From positions 1 through 22,826 of the forward strand of contig JAAYPL010000099.1 in assembly GCA_012519875.1 (NCBI GenBank): DNA of 22,826 bases, given 5' to 3'. Shown in pieces: positions 7,814-16,239 of the stretch. Position numbers and translations under genes: made by a program. Positions within the stretch are counted from its first letter, which is position 1. Each line of letters starts with the position of its first letter. This DNA is from Clostridiaceae bacterium. Its GTDB lineage: Bacteria; Bacillota; Clostridia; Saccharofermentanales; UBA5734. The notes beneath the pieces are model-generated. The model saw only the letters and a list, made by a program, of their open reading frames with translations, searched no databases and had not been told where the DNA came from.

Positions 7814-9910
7814 TCAGATACCGATGCGCTTGAACAATTGTCCATATCGGGTATCCAATGCCCGGCGAATCGGCTGATTCTCGGGGGATTCCAACAAAGG
7901 ATCACGCTTGGCCAGTTCAGCCAGTGAAACCTGCACATCCGCCAGCAATTGCCGGTCACGGTACAAATTGGCCAGTTTCAGAGGCGGCAGGCCGTGTTGG
8001 CGTGTGCCGAAAAACTCTCCGGGACCACGTAATTCCAAATCTCTTTCCGCGATTTCGAACCCGTCTTCCGATCGACAAAGGATACGCAGACGCTCACGAG
8101 CTTTCTCATCTTGGCTGTCGGATAACAGGATGCACAAGGATTGATGCGTGCCACGGCCGATCCGGCCGCGTAATTGGTGAAGCTGCGCCAGGCCGAAACG
8201 CTCGGCATTTTCGATCAGCATCAGGTTTGCATTGGGGTTATCTACACCAACTTCAATGACCGTCGTGCTGACCAAAATCTGAACCTCGCCCTGCATGAAG
8301 GACTGCATGACCCGCTCTTTGACATCGGCTTTCAGCGAACCGTGCAGCAATCCGATCCGAAAATCGGGAAAGACCTGCTGCGCCAGCCGATTGTAAGTGC
8401 TGACGGCTGATTTCAGATCGGTGGCCGCCTGCTCCTCGATCATGGGGCAAACCACATAGACCTGCCGTCCCGCCTGCACCTGCCGGCGCATAATTCCCTC
8501 AATACGCGGCCGGTCACCGCTGACCGCCGTGTAGGTACGAATCGGTTGTCGTCCGGGCGGCAGTTGATCGATCAAGGAAATGTCAAGATCACTATAGAGG
8601 ATTAGCGCCAGTGTTCTGGGGATCGGGGTGGCCGACATGACAAGAACGTGGGGTTGGACGGCGGCTTCACCGGAGCCGAGTTTGATCCGTTGTCGAACGC
8701 CAAACCGGTGTTGCTCATCGGTAACAGCCAGAAGCAAATTGTGAAAACTCACGCTTTCTTCGATCAGGGCATGAGTACCCACCAAGAGACGAATTTGCCC
8801 ATCTGCCAGATCGGATAACAACTGCCGGCGTTCCTTGGCCGGGGTTGAACCGGTCAGCAGAGCAATCGGTTCGCCGCTGGCAGACAGCAAATCACTCAGC
8901 GTATCAAAGTGCTGACGAGCGAGAATTGCGGTCGGTGCCATCAGGGCGGCCTGACCGCCGGCCAGGGCGCACCAGAGCATGGACAATGCTGCGATGACCG
9001 TTTTACCGGAACCGACATCCCCCTGAATAAGACGATTCATCGGTTGAGGGCTGGCCAGGTCTTTCAGCACCTCTTTCCAAGTGCGTTCCTGAGCCTGGGT
9101 CAGGCTAAACGGCAATCCGGTAAAAATTTGATTGAATTTTCGGGTCTGTTCCGGACTCAAGGTTAAAACACAGCCCAAATCTTGATTCCGGCTTTGGCTC
9201 CGAAGCAACTGCAGTCCGGCCAGCAAGAGAAAAAGTTCTTCAAACGCCAGGCGACGACGGCAGATTTCCGCCTCTTCCCAACTCGAAGGATGGTGAATCC
9301 GGCTATAGGCAAAATCAACGGCACACAATTTGTGGCGGCGCCGAATCCGGTCGGGCAGGGGTTCGGGTATCTGCCCGATCAGACGAGGGATAACGGTTTG
9401 AATGAGCCGGCGCAGGACGCCTTGGCTGAGACCTTCGGTCAAGGGATAAATCGGACGGATGCCGTAAGAGCTTTCCTTTTGTGGATCCCACGGCTCAAAA
9501 GCCGGATTTTGAACACTAAACGTGGCACCGCTACGCGTGATCCGACCACGAAAAATATACCATGGATCGACTTTGAGCCGATCGACCAGCCAAGTCTGAT
9601 TAAACCAGACAGCCGCCACCGCTTGTGCATCATCACGCAGGATGGTGCGAATAATGCTCAAACGGCCCCTGCGCGTGACAGCAGGTTTACGTACTACGCG
9701 AGCAACAAAGGTCTGATCCTCCCCATCGATCAGTTCCGTAAGGGGCGTGAGCATCGACCAGTCCTCAAAATCACGAGGGAACCAAGTCAACAGGTCAAAC
9801 CAGGTTGTGATGCCCAGCCGACGCAAAAGCGCGGCCCGCCGACCGGCTACGCCGGGTAAAGCCGTCACCGGCCGGGAAAATAAATCGGTGCCTTCTCTTG
9901 TCTGATTCAT
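7814..9910 (-). CDS. recG: ATP-dependent DNA helicase RecG
   Basis: Branch-migration helicase that remodels stalled forks and Holliday junctions. The 698-residue product fits the family. It has an N-terminal wedge/OB region (about 15-160), Walker A GDVGSGKT (297-304), motif II DEQH (398-401), SATPIPRT (426-433), then STTVIEVGVDNPNA and AQLHQLRGRIGRG near the C terminus. The frame is open back to 9979, but ATG at 9910 is chosen: it overlaps the nth stop as ATGA, and the extension looks unrelated to RecG. No strong ribosome binding site precedes it, so translation is probably coupled to nth. rsmD follows by 27 nt, a common recG-rsmD-coaD order. Confidence 0.96.
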   Translation of the reverse strand: MNQTREGTDLFSRPVTALPGVAGRRAALLRRLGITTWFDLLTWFPRDFEDWSMLTPLTELIDGEDQTFVARVVRKPAVTRRGRLSIIRTILRDDAQAVAAVWFNQTWLVDRLKVDPWYIFRGRITRSGATFSVQNPAFEPWDPQKESSYGIRPIYPLTEGLSQGVLRRLIQTVIPRLIGQIPEPLPDRIRRRHKLCAVDFAYSRIHHPSSWEEAEICRRRLAFEELFLLLAGLQLLRSQSRNQDLGCVLTLSPEQTRKFNQIFTGLPFSLTQAQERTWKEVLKDLASPQPMNRLIQGDVGSGKTVIAALSMLWCALAGGQAALMAPTAILARQHFDTLSDLLSASGEPIALLTGSTPAKERRQLLSDLADGQIRLLVGTHALIEESVSFHNLLLAVTDEQHRFGVRQRIKLGSGEAAVQPHVLVMSATPIPRTLALILYSDLDISLIDQLPPGRQPIRTYTAVSGDRPRIEGIMRRQVQAGRQVYVVCPMIEEQAATDLKSAVSTYNRLAQQVFPDFRIGLLHGSLKADVKERVMQSFMQGEVQILVSTTVIEVGVDNPNANLMLIENAERFGLAQLHQLRGRIGRGTHQSLCILLSDSQDEKARERLRILCRSEDGFEIAERDLELRGPGEFFGTRQHGLPPLKLANLYRDRQLLADVQVSLAELAKRDPLLESPENQPIRRALDTRYGQLFKRIGI

Positions 9911-10539
9911 CGGCGCAAAGCATGCTGACAGATGTTCTGCAACGGGCAACCGGGGCAATCGGGCTTTCTGGCAACGCAAATCGCGCGGCCATGACTGACC
10001 ATCAGATGACCATATGCAATCCAGTCTTCAGGCCGAAGCACTTCGGCAAGGTCCTTCTCCACTGCCAAGGGCAAGGTCTGCCTGGTCAAACCAATCAAGG
10101 CCGAAACGCGTGCACAATGGGTGTCGACGACGATGGCCGGAATGCCAAAACAATCACCCAGCAATAGGTTGGCGATCTTGCGGCCAACGCCGGGAAGGCT
10201 CATCAAGGCCTCCCGGTCAGGTGGCAATGTGCCGTTAAAATCAGTAACCAAGCGGGTCGCCGAGCCGAGAATTGCCCGGGCTTTGGTGCGAAACAAGCCG
10301 CAGCTGCGAATCAACTGTTCGACATCCGCAAGGTCGGCTTGGGCCAGACTGTCTAAAGTTGAATAACGGCTGAAAAGACCCGGTGTAATTAAATTTACCC
10401 GGGCATCGGTGCACTGAGCCGACAAAATCGCAGCGACCAGAAGTTGCCAAGGTTCTTGAAAGTCGAGGGTGCATTGCGCATCAGGGTACTGCTGCCGCAG
10501 GCGTTGAACCACAGTTGTCGCTATCCGGGATTTATCCAT
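9907..10539 (-). CDS. nth: endonuclease III, DNA glycosylase/AP lyase
   Basis: Base excision repair enzyme removing oxidised pyrimidines and cutting the abasic site. The 210-residue product has the helix-hairpin-helix LPGVGRKIAN (115-124) with catalytic Lys121, the catalytic aspartate in VVDTHCARV (Asp139), and the 4Fe-4S loop Cys188-X6-Cys195-X2-Cys198-X5-Cys204. The start ATG abuts the stop of the upstream HtrA-like gene (TAAATG), with AGGAGA about 11 nt upstream. It overlaps recG by four bases at its end. Confidence 0.96.
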   Translation of the reverse strand: MDKSRIATTVVQRLRQQYPDAQCTLDFQEPWQLLVAAILSAQCTDARVNLITPGLFSRYSTLDSLAQADLADVEQLIRSCGLFRTKARAILGSATRLVTDFNGTLPPDREALMSLPGVGRKIANLLLGDCFGIPAIVVDTHCARVSALIGLTRQTLPLAVEKDLAEVLRPEDWIAYGHLMVSHGRAICVARKPDCPGCPLQNICQHALRR

Positions 10540-11844
10540 TTAACCGATTTTCTCCTGCAGATAAGTTTTGAGATTATAGTAACGACCGTCCGTCCGACGG
10601 TAAACCCGGATTTCCACCAATGTGCCGGGAGGGTTGATCTGAAGAAAGCGGGAAATATCCAGGGAAGTCCCCACATCAACACCATTGAGCCGGGTGATGA
10701 TGTCGTTTTTTCGCAGATCTGCTGTATAGGCCGGACTGTCATTCATAACATGACTGACATATAGACCGTCAGGCAGACCGTATAATTTTTGCAACTCCAG
10801 GAAGCTGGCTTCCGATAACACCGAAACACCCAGCCAGGAACGACCGGTAGTCTGACCATTATCGATCAATTCAACACTGACGGTTTGAACAACGGCTGCC
10901 GGCAGGACATAACTTAATGAATCGATGGCTTCGCGAATCACGGCGCAGTTGGTCAGTCCAAGGACTTCGCCTTTGAGATTGAGCAAAGGTCCGCCGGAAC
11001 AATTCAGACTGACCGGCGCGTTGGTCTGCAACATCTGGACCGCGAGGCCGTCCTCCAGCAAAACCGTGCGGTTGATACCGGTTATCAACCCGCTGGACAG
11101 GCCTCCGGACTCATAAAGAATATCCGGATAGCCGACCGCCATGACAACCTGACCGATCCTGACATCCGATGATTGGACAAAAACACCCGGCTTCAGCTTA
11201 TGGTCCGCCGGATCGATTTTAATAACGGCCAGGCCCGACAGAACATCATAACCGATCAGAGAGGCCGCGAAGGGTTTGTCAACATCTTTGATCTTGACCC
11301 GAACGATGGCGTTGGCAAGGAGGTTGCCGTTTTTGTCGGTTGCGATCGATAAAATGGCTGCGTTGGTAGCGATCTCGCCTGTCTCCCGCAAAATCAATCC
11401 CGAGCCCTGATTGGTCCGGAACTGTGATTTGCCAAACTCCTCCACCTCCACCTCGATGCTGACGACCGAAGGAGAAACCTCCTCATATAATTTTTCGATC
11501 AAGCGTTCCGTTGACAAGACCGTCGTGCCCTCGGTGGCGCCGGGCGTGGGCTCGGGGTCGTCAACCGTTGTTTCATTCGGTGTGGAGGTCGGCGTGGGAG
11601 TCACCCCGGTCGTGGGTTCCGGCGTGATGCCAGGCGTTCCGGCAGGTGTCGGTGTTGGCTTTTTCGTCGGTGTCGGAGCCGCCGTTGTATCCTGTGGTAA
11701 AGTTTGAAGCGTAGCGCCGGTTTCCGGGGCCGGCGGGTAAAGCCCGAACAAGCCGCGCGACATGGCCCAGAGGGTCAACGCTGAGGCCGCAACCGCACAG
11801 ACCAGGCATAAAGCCGCCAATCCGGCAATCCGTTTGGTGTTCAT
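10540..11844 (-). CDS. membrane-anchored HtrA-like protein with PDZ domain, probably catalytically inactive
   Basis: Architecture of an HtrA/DegP-type S1C protease: one N-terminal membrane anchor (about 6-28), a Thr/Pro-rich linker (about 52-105) that would span the wall, a trypsin-like domain (about 115-330), and one C-terminal PDZ domain (about 335-432). The serine motif survives as NCSGGPLLN (Ser283). Where HtrA has TNNHV there is IATNAAIL, so Ala163 replaces the catalytic His. Where HtrA has the aspartate before (I/L)A(V/L) there is DVLSGLAVIK, so Gly204 replaces the Asp. Normal proteolysis is therefore unlikely; a sensor, scaffold or chaperone role is inferred. ATG at 11844 has GGAGG about 13 nt upstream, a little far. 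It follows the kinase gene by 103 nt, with its own promoter there, and leads into nth. The frame is intact, so this is not simple gene decay. Confidence 0.85.
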   Translation of the reverse strand: MNTKRIAGLAALCLVCAVAASALTLWAMSRGLFGLYPPAPETGATLQTLPQDTTAAPTPTKKPTPTPAGTPGITPEPTTGVTPTPTSTPNETTVDDPEPTPGATEGTTVLSTERLIEKLYEEVSPSVVSIEVEVEEFGKSQFRTNQGSGLILRETGEIATNAAILSIATDKNGNLLANAIVRVKIKDVDKPFAASLIGYDVLSGLAVIKIDPADHKLKPGVFVQSSDVRIGQVVMAVGYPDILYESGGLSSGLITGINRTVLLEDGLAVQMLQTNAPVSLNCSGGPLLNLKGEVLGLTNCAVIREAIDSLSYVLPAAVVQTVSVELIDNGQTTGRSWLGVSVLSEASFLELQKLYGLPDGLYVSHVMNDSPAYTADLRKNDIITRLNGVDVGTSLDISRFLQINPPGTLVEIRVYRRTDGRYYNLKTYLQEKIG

Positions 11845-11887
11845 ATACCGACAACTACCTCCAAATTTGTGCTATCGAATGATTACT

Positions 11888-11930
11888 ATTTTAGCCAATA
11901 ATCGTGAATGTATTGTGAACAAGATGTGGA
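11888..11930 (-). promoter_or_regulatory. promoter with three 11-bp-spaced direct repeats, candidate response-regulator site
   Basis: Plus-strand repeats CGTGAA (11903), TGTGAA (11914) and TGTGGA (11925) recur with exact 5-nt spacers, an 11-bp period. On the coding strand they read TCCACA, TTCACA, TTCACG. Nine nt downstream on that strand is a -10 element TAAAAT (11893-11888), with no good -35, so the repeats occupy the -35 region as in regulator-activated promoters. The layout resembles PhoP (TTHACA-N5) and WalR (TGTWAH-N5-TGTWAH) boxes of OmpR-family regulators. An OmpR-family gene lies just upstream. Binding is inferred. Confidence 0.5.
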
Positions 11931-11947
11931 TTAATCACTCAAGCATT

Positions 11948-13462
11948 TTAAGGAATGGCCAATGTAAAGGCAAATCGCGCTCCGCCTAAATCACTTCGTC
12001 CGACAGTGATCCGTTGGCCGTGAGCTGCCAGGATGGTTCGACTGATATAGAGTCCCAATCCGGATCCGCCGGACGTCCTGGATTTGTCAATTTTGTAAAA
12101 TCGATCAAAGATGTAAGGATACTCGCTTTCCGGAATCCCCATGCCGCTGTCTTCAATAATTACTTCGATTTCTTTGCTTTTGCCCAAACGCCTTGTGGTC
12201 AGGGCCACCACACCATCCACGGGGGTAAAACGAATGGCGTTAACCAAAATATTGTAAACCACCCGATTAATAGCTTCGCGATCACCCAAAACCAGCAATC
12301 GACCCGTCTCATCGGCGGCAAAATCCGTCTGCACACCCAGTTGTTTTTCTGACAATAAAGCTTCCAGGCCGATCACATCTTCCTTGATGACCTGGTTAAT
12401 ATCAAAAACCGACATATTTAATGTGCGATCATCGGTCAGCAAATGGCCCTCAAGCATGGTATTGACCAGTACTTGCAGTCGCGCAACCTCCTGCTTGACA
12501 ATGCCAAGATAATGCATAAAGCGATCAGCCGGAATTGTGCCGTCAATCATGCCCGAAACAAAACCGCCGATTGACGTAATCGGTGTTCTCAGGTCGTGGG
12601 AAACGCTGGAGATAAAATCCTTGCGGTCTCTCTCCTGATTTTCCAATTTTTCAATCATGGTATTCATTGTGTTGACCAGAACGGTCAAATCGTCTGTGAC
12701 CAGCGCGCCGGCAGAATCATCCGTCCCGCTTCTGCTGCCGGGCAACTCAACTCGAACCGACAGGTCGCCGCGGGAGACGCGGTCAGCCGCATGGGATAAA
12801 AGCCGGATCGGTCTGGTAATGTTGCGGGACAGGATGCCGATGAATATCAAGGCAATACCAAAGGCGGCCAGAAAAGATGCGACCAGACTGCCGGTCATTA
12901 AAAAGCTGGCCAAACTGCTGGGATTCTGTTGATAGTGAACATGTACTTCGCCACGATAAAAGCCCGTTGCCGAAGCAATTGGCCAGGCAGCCGAAAGCCA
13001 CCGGACGCCGGACTCGGCAAAAAGCCCATTGAAATCGCCGCTTTGATTGATTCCGGTTGTGCCGGTTCTTCGTGTAACCAGATACTTGCCGTCGATAATG
13101 TATTGCCCCGGGCGGGGCCGTTCCAGTTTTTCGATAACATACCCGGGCAAATTCGAGTAAAGAACAATTTCACGCTTATGATTGATGACCCAGATCAATG
13201 CGCCGGTTGAGCGTGCGGTAAAATTGACGTAGCTGGCGATCTCACGATTGGTGATCTCGCCGGTCGCATTGAGGTTTTCGGATACCACTTCGGAAATAGC
13301 CTGAGCGCTGTTGAGCAACCGGACATTCTGCTGACGGACGGCCTCAAGGGAGACGATACTGTAATAAACAAGCCCCAGGACACTGAATACAACCAGAACC
13401 GCCAGCGTCAACAACATGATGGTACGAGCATAAACCGAACGGATCAGACGCAGTTTTCTCAT
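11948..13462 (-). CDS. two-component sensor histidine kinase
   Basis: Membrane sensor kinase of 504 residues. Order: TM1 (about 14-36), an extracytoplasmic sensor region of about 150 residues (37-185), TM2 (about 186-211), HAMP (about 212-270), HisKA with phospho-accepting His289 in SSVSHDLRTP, and a HATPase domain with N-box Asn408 (YNILVNAIRF), G1 EDSGMGIP (437-444), F-box FDRFYK (452-457) and G2 GGSGLGL (465-471). All catalytic elements are present. ATG at 13462 lies 14 nt after the regulator stop, with only a weak GGAT/GTGAG binding site, so coupling to the regulator is likely. No PAS domain is evident, unlike WalK. The signal is unknown; its neighbour suggests cell-envelope state (inference). 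Confidence 0.93.
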   Translation of the reverse strand: MRKLRLIRSVYARTIMLLTLAVLVVFSVLGLVYYSIVSLEAVRQQNVRLLNSAQAISEVVSENLNATGEITNREIASYVNFTARSTGALIWVINHKREIVLYSNLPGYVIEKLERPRPGQYIIDGKYLVTRRTGTTGINQSGDFNGLFAESGVRWLSAAWPIASATGFYRGEVHVHYQQNPSSLASFLMTGSLVASFLAAFGIALIFIGILSRNITRPIRLLSHAADRVSRGDLSVRVELPGSRSGTDDSAGALVTDDLTVLVNTMNTMIEKLENQERDRKDFISSVSHDLRTPITSIGGFVSGMIDGTIPADRFMHYLGIVKQEVARLQVLVNTMLEGHLLTDDRTLNMSVFDINQVIKEDVIGLEALLSEKQLGVQTDFAADETGRLLVLGDREAINRVVYNILVNAIRFTPVDGVVALTTRRLGKSKEIEVIIEDSGMGIPESEYPYIFDRFYKIDKSRTSGGSGLGLYISRTILAAHGQRITVGRSDLGGARFAFTLAIP

Positions 13463-13476
13463 TTCTCACGATCCAT

Positions 13477-14188
13477 TCAACGGGTTTCGAACTTATAACC
13501 GACGCCCCAAACCGTTTTAATCTGCCAATCCGGATGTTCACCCGCATCATCCAGTTTTTCGCGGATACGCTTGATGTGGACATCAACGGTCCGAGATTCT
13601 CCAAAGAAATCATAGCCCCAAACATTTTCCAGCAACTGTTCACGGGTGAAAACCCGATTGGGGTGGGTCGCCAGAAAAAACAGGAGTTCGAGCTCCTTGG
13701 GGGGGCATTTCGATTTCTTTCCCGCAGGCCAGAACCGAGTAGCGCGATTTGTCTACACGCAGCCGGGGGTGATCGACAGCATCGACCGGCTGGTCGTCGC
13801 CTGCCTGCCGGTGCTGATCCGAGCGGGACTCATAACGGCGCAGAACAGCTTTGACCCTGGCCATCAACTCCTTGGGTTCGAAGGGTTTTTGAATGTAGTC
13901 ATCGGCACCCAATTCCAACCCGACTACTTTGTCCAAGGTATCGCCGCGGGCGGTCAGCATCAGGATCGGAACATCGGAAGTCTTGCGGATTTCCCGCATG
14001 ATATCGTATCCGTCACGCCCGGGCAGCATCAAATCCAGGATGACCACGTCAGGCGAAGACCGAAGAAAAGCATCATAAGCCTGATCGCCATCAAGGCAAC
14101 TCACAACAGCAAACCCGTCTTTGTCAAAATAAAGTCGAAGCAATTCGCTGATATTCGGATCATCATCAACGATCAGAGCCTTTTTCAC
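13477..14188 (-). pseudogene. OmpR-family response regulator, frame broken by one extra C in a C7 run
   Basis: Partner of the kinase that follows. The receiver domain is intact: acidic Asp8-10, phospho-acceptor Asp52 in VVILDLMLPG, Thr79 and Lys101. The winged-helix domain reads correctly to EIEMPP, then meets seven Cs (13699-13705). As given, translation continues out of frame and stops at 13640. With six Cs it continues as KELELLFFLATHPNRVFTRE, then RTVDVHIKRIREKL and TVWGVGYKFETR, ending at TGA 13477, 236 residues in all, a normal length. The start is GTG at 14188, with GGAGGTG 8 nt upstream; an upstream ATG at 14257 would overlap nrdR and add non-family residues. Either a sequencing indel, recent mutation or slippage switch; both halves look under normal coding constraint. 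Confidence 0.85.
13699..13705 (-). other. C7 homopolymer frameshift site in the response regulator
   Basis: Seven consecutive Cs on the coding strand (G7 on plus) lie at the exact point where receiver/winged-helix homology switches frame. A five-base-pair inverted repeat, AGGAG with CTCCT and a 6-nt loop, follows within two bases. Removing one C, or a +1 shift on CCC-C, restores the full protein. Confidence 0.9.
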
Positions 14189-14222
14189 GCTGATTGCACC
14201 TCCGTCACAGATGGCACGTTCG

Positions 14223-14678
14223 TCACGTTTTACGTAGCATATCGTGCAACTCGTCAAGAAAGGAATTTACGTCCTTGAATTGCCGGTAAACCGATGCAAA
14301 TCGGACATAAGCCACTTCATCAATATCCTTTAGCCGCTCCATGACCAGTTCACCGATCTCCTGCGAGCTGATTTCACGTTTAAGAGCATTTTGGGTCTGA
14401 ACTTCTATCGACGAAACCAAATCATCAATCTGTTGGTTGGAGACCGGTCGTTTCTGGCAACTTTTCATGATGCCGGCCATCAATTTTTCCCGATCGAAGG
14501 GCTCCCGGGTACCATTCTTTTTGATCACAAGCAGGGGCAGACTTTCAATTTTTTCGTAGGTCGTGAAACGAGAACTGCACGCAATGCATTCCCGGCGCCG
14601 CCTGATGGCGGATCCCTCATCAGACGGGCGTGAATCAACGACCCGATCCTCATCATGACCACAAAAAGGACAACGCAT
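14223..14678 (-). CDS. nrdR: transcriptional repressor of ribonucleotide reductase genes
   Basis: Nucleotide-sensing repressor that binds NrdR boxes before nrd operons. The 151-residue product has the N-terminal zinc ribbon (Cys3, Cys6, Cys31, Cys34) with the hallmark DSRPSDEGSAIRRRREC (15-31) and an ATP-cone domain (about 47-137). ATG at 14678 is preceded by GGGAAAG, a modest site. It lies 22 nt after the ftsZ stop and 34 nt before the response regulator start, so it bridges the division cluster and the signalling module. No nrd genes or clear NrdR boxes were seen in the window. Confidence 0.97.
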   Translation of the reverse strand: MRCPFCGHDEDRVVDSRPSDEGSAIRRRRECIACSSRFTTYEKIESLPLLVIKKNGTREPFDREKLMAGIMKSCQKRPVSNQQIDDLVSSIEVQTQNALKREISSQEIGELVMERLKDIDEVAYVRFASVYRQFKDVNSFLDELHDMLRKT

Positions 14679-14700
14679 AAGTCTTTCCCAATCCTAAATC

Positions 14701-16125
14701 CTAATAACGATTATCGTTATCCTGCAAGAACCAAGGCAGGATCCGACTGCTCTTTTTCTCGGTTCGGCGCTCGGGGTCTGCGGATTGCACCGGAGGGTTT
14801 TCCCTCGGATCGCTGCCTTCCGGCTGCTGGGCACTTCGCAAAGGCTGAGCTTCGGACGGCTTCGCCGGAGGCTGGGGGAAATCCGGTTTCGGAGAAAAAT
14901 CGCGTTCCGGATTTTCATTCTCTACGCCGACGGTGTGGAAACCGGAACTTCTTGGAGCTGCCGGTAACGGTTCGGGAATCGGCGCCGTGTAGGAACTGTT
15001 AAGAAAATCGGGAACCCGGCTTAATTCATCGGCTGTGTCATCGACCTCCGGTTGTTGCTCCATGGACTCTGTGCCCTCTTGGATGCCGCCCGGTGAAGAA
15101 AAAATCGGCGACGGCCGCTGACCTTGAGCCGACATGGTTTTATCGGATGCCGGCCTGCTTTCCCGATCAAAGCCACTGGCAATAACCGTAATCACAATCT
15201 CATCGCTCATCTCCGGATCAATCACCGCGCCAAAGATGATGTCGGCTTCCGGTGACACCGCGTCACGGACAACCGATGCCGCTTCATCAACCTCACGGAT
15301 TTTCATATCCCGGCCGCCGGTAAAATTAAGAATAACACCTCGGGCACCATCGATGGTCGTATCAAGGAGCGGACTGTTGATCGCCTGGCGAATGGCCGCC
15401 GCTGCCCGGCCTTCACCGGAAGCTCGACCGATCCCCATGTGACAAACACCGGCCTGTGTCATAATGCGCCGAACATCCGCCAAGTCCAGGTTGATCAGGC
15501 CGGGTACGGCCACAAGATCGGAAATGCCGGAGACGCCGTGTTTGAGAACCTGGTCGGCCAAATTAAAGGCCTCGTCGAGAGAGGTGTCTTCCGAGGCAAT
15601 CTCAAGCAGTTTATCATTGGGCACGACAATGAGCGAATCAACATATTTTTCCATTTCGCGAATACCACGTTCAGCATTTTGCATGCGTCGGGACCCCTCG
15701 AAACGAAATGGCCGGGTGACGACACCCACAGTCAGAATGCCGAGCTCACGAGCAATCTGGGCAATGACCGGCGCACCGCCCGTTCCGGTACCGCCGCCCA
15801 TCCCCGCCGTGATAAAAAGCATGTCGGTGCCGCGGATCAGTTGCCCGATTTCATCCTTGGACTCGGTAGCAGCCTTTTCGCCGATCTCCGGATTGGCTCC
15901 CGCTCCCAAGCCCCGGGTGATCTTCTCGCCGATTTGGAGCCGGTTGTTGGCTTTGGTACGCAGTAACGCCTGATTATCGGTATTCACGGTAATAAACTCG
16001 ATGCCCTGAACCTGGCTGTCAATCATTCGGTCGACCGCATTACAGCCACCGCCTCCGATACCAATCACTTTGATCGTGGCAAAATGATCATTATCCATGC
16101 CAAATCCCATTTTGTAATCAGTCAA
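14701..16125 (-). CDS. ftsZ: cell division protein FtsZ
   Basis: Tubulin-like GTPase forming the Z ring. The 474-residue product has the N-terminal nucleotide-binding loop IGIGGGGCNAV, the tubulin signature GGGTGTGG (110-117), the T7 loop NLDLADVR (212-219), a long Pro/Glu/Ser-rich linker (about 325-458) and a C-terminal peptide RILPWFLQDNDNRY (461-474) for membrane-anchor partners. The linker makes it about 90 residues longer than B. subtilis FtsZ. Start choice: TTG at 16125 has AGGGG 8 nt upstream. ATG codons at 16110 and 16098 lack a binding site, and the open frame to 16182 adds non-family sequence. No ftsA is present, so anchoring may use SepF or another protein (inference). nrdR follows. 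Confidence 0.95.
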   Translation of the reverse strand: MTDYKMGFGMDNDHFATIKVIGIGGGGCNAVDRMIDSQVQGIEFITVNTDNQALLRTKANNRLQIGEKITRGLGAGANPEIGEKAATESKDEIGQLIRGTDMLFITAGMGGGTGTGGAPVIAQIARELGILTVGVVTRPFRFEGSRRMQNAERGIREMEKYVDSLIVVPNDKLLEIASEDTSLDEAFNLADQVLKHGVSGISDLVAVPGLINLDLADVRRIMTQAGVCHMGIGRASGEGRAAAAIRQAINSPLLDTTIDGARGVILNFTGGRDMKIREVDEAASVVRDAVSPEADIIFGAVIDPEMSDEIVITVIASGFDRESRPASDKTMSAQGQRPSPIFSSPGGIQEGTESMEQQPEVDDTADELSRVPDFLNSSYTAPIPEPLPAAPRSSGFHTVGVENENPERDFSPKPDFPQPPAKPSEAQPLRSAQQPEGSDPRENPPVQSADPERRTEKKSSRILPWFLQDNDNRY

Positions 16126-16197
16126 GTTTTCATCCCCTCTCAAGCACCATTGACCGCGAACCCATAAATAACAACTTGTCATGAGGTCCTGTCGTCA

Positions 16198-16219
16198 AGC
16201 CGTTGCTTTATCAACGGTT
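16198..16219 (-). other. hairpin in the ftsZ leader
   Basis: CCGTTG / CAACGG with a 6-nt loop, extendable to about 8 bp using one G-U pair, lies in the 5' leader about 75 nt before the ftsZ start. No T-run follows, so it is not a terminator. It may affect mRNA stability; nothing more can be said. Confidence 0.3.
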
Positions 16220-16239
16220 GCAGGTCTGTTTACTACCCA

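Noticed and set aside
11573..11707. Repetitive Thr/Pro codon tract, considered as a minisatellite
   Set aside because: The units are irregular and encode a typical extracytoplasmic TP-rich linker; no exact tandem unit is maintained.
13344..13643. 99-codon minus-strand frame over the end of the response regulator and kinase start
   Set aside because: It is out of frame with both; the correct third frame encodes the winged-helix residues.
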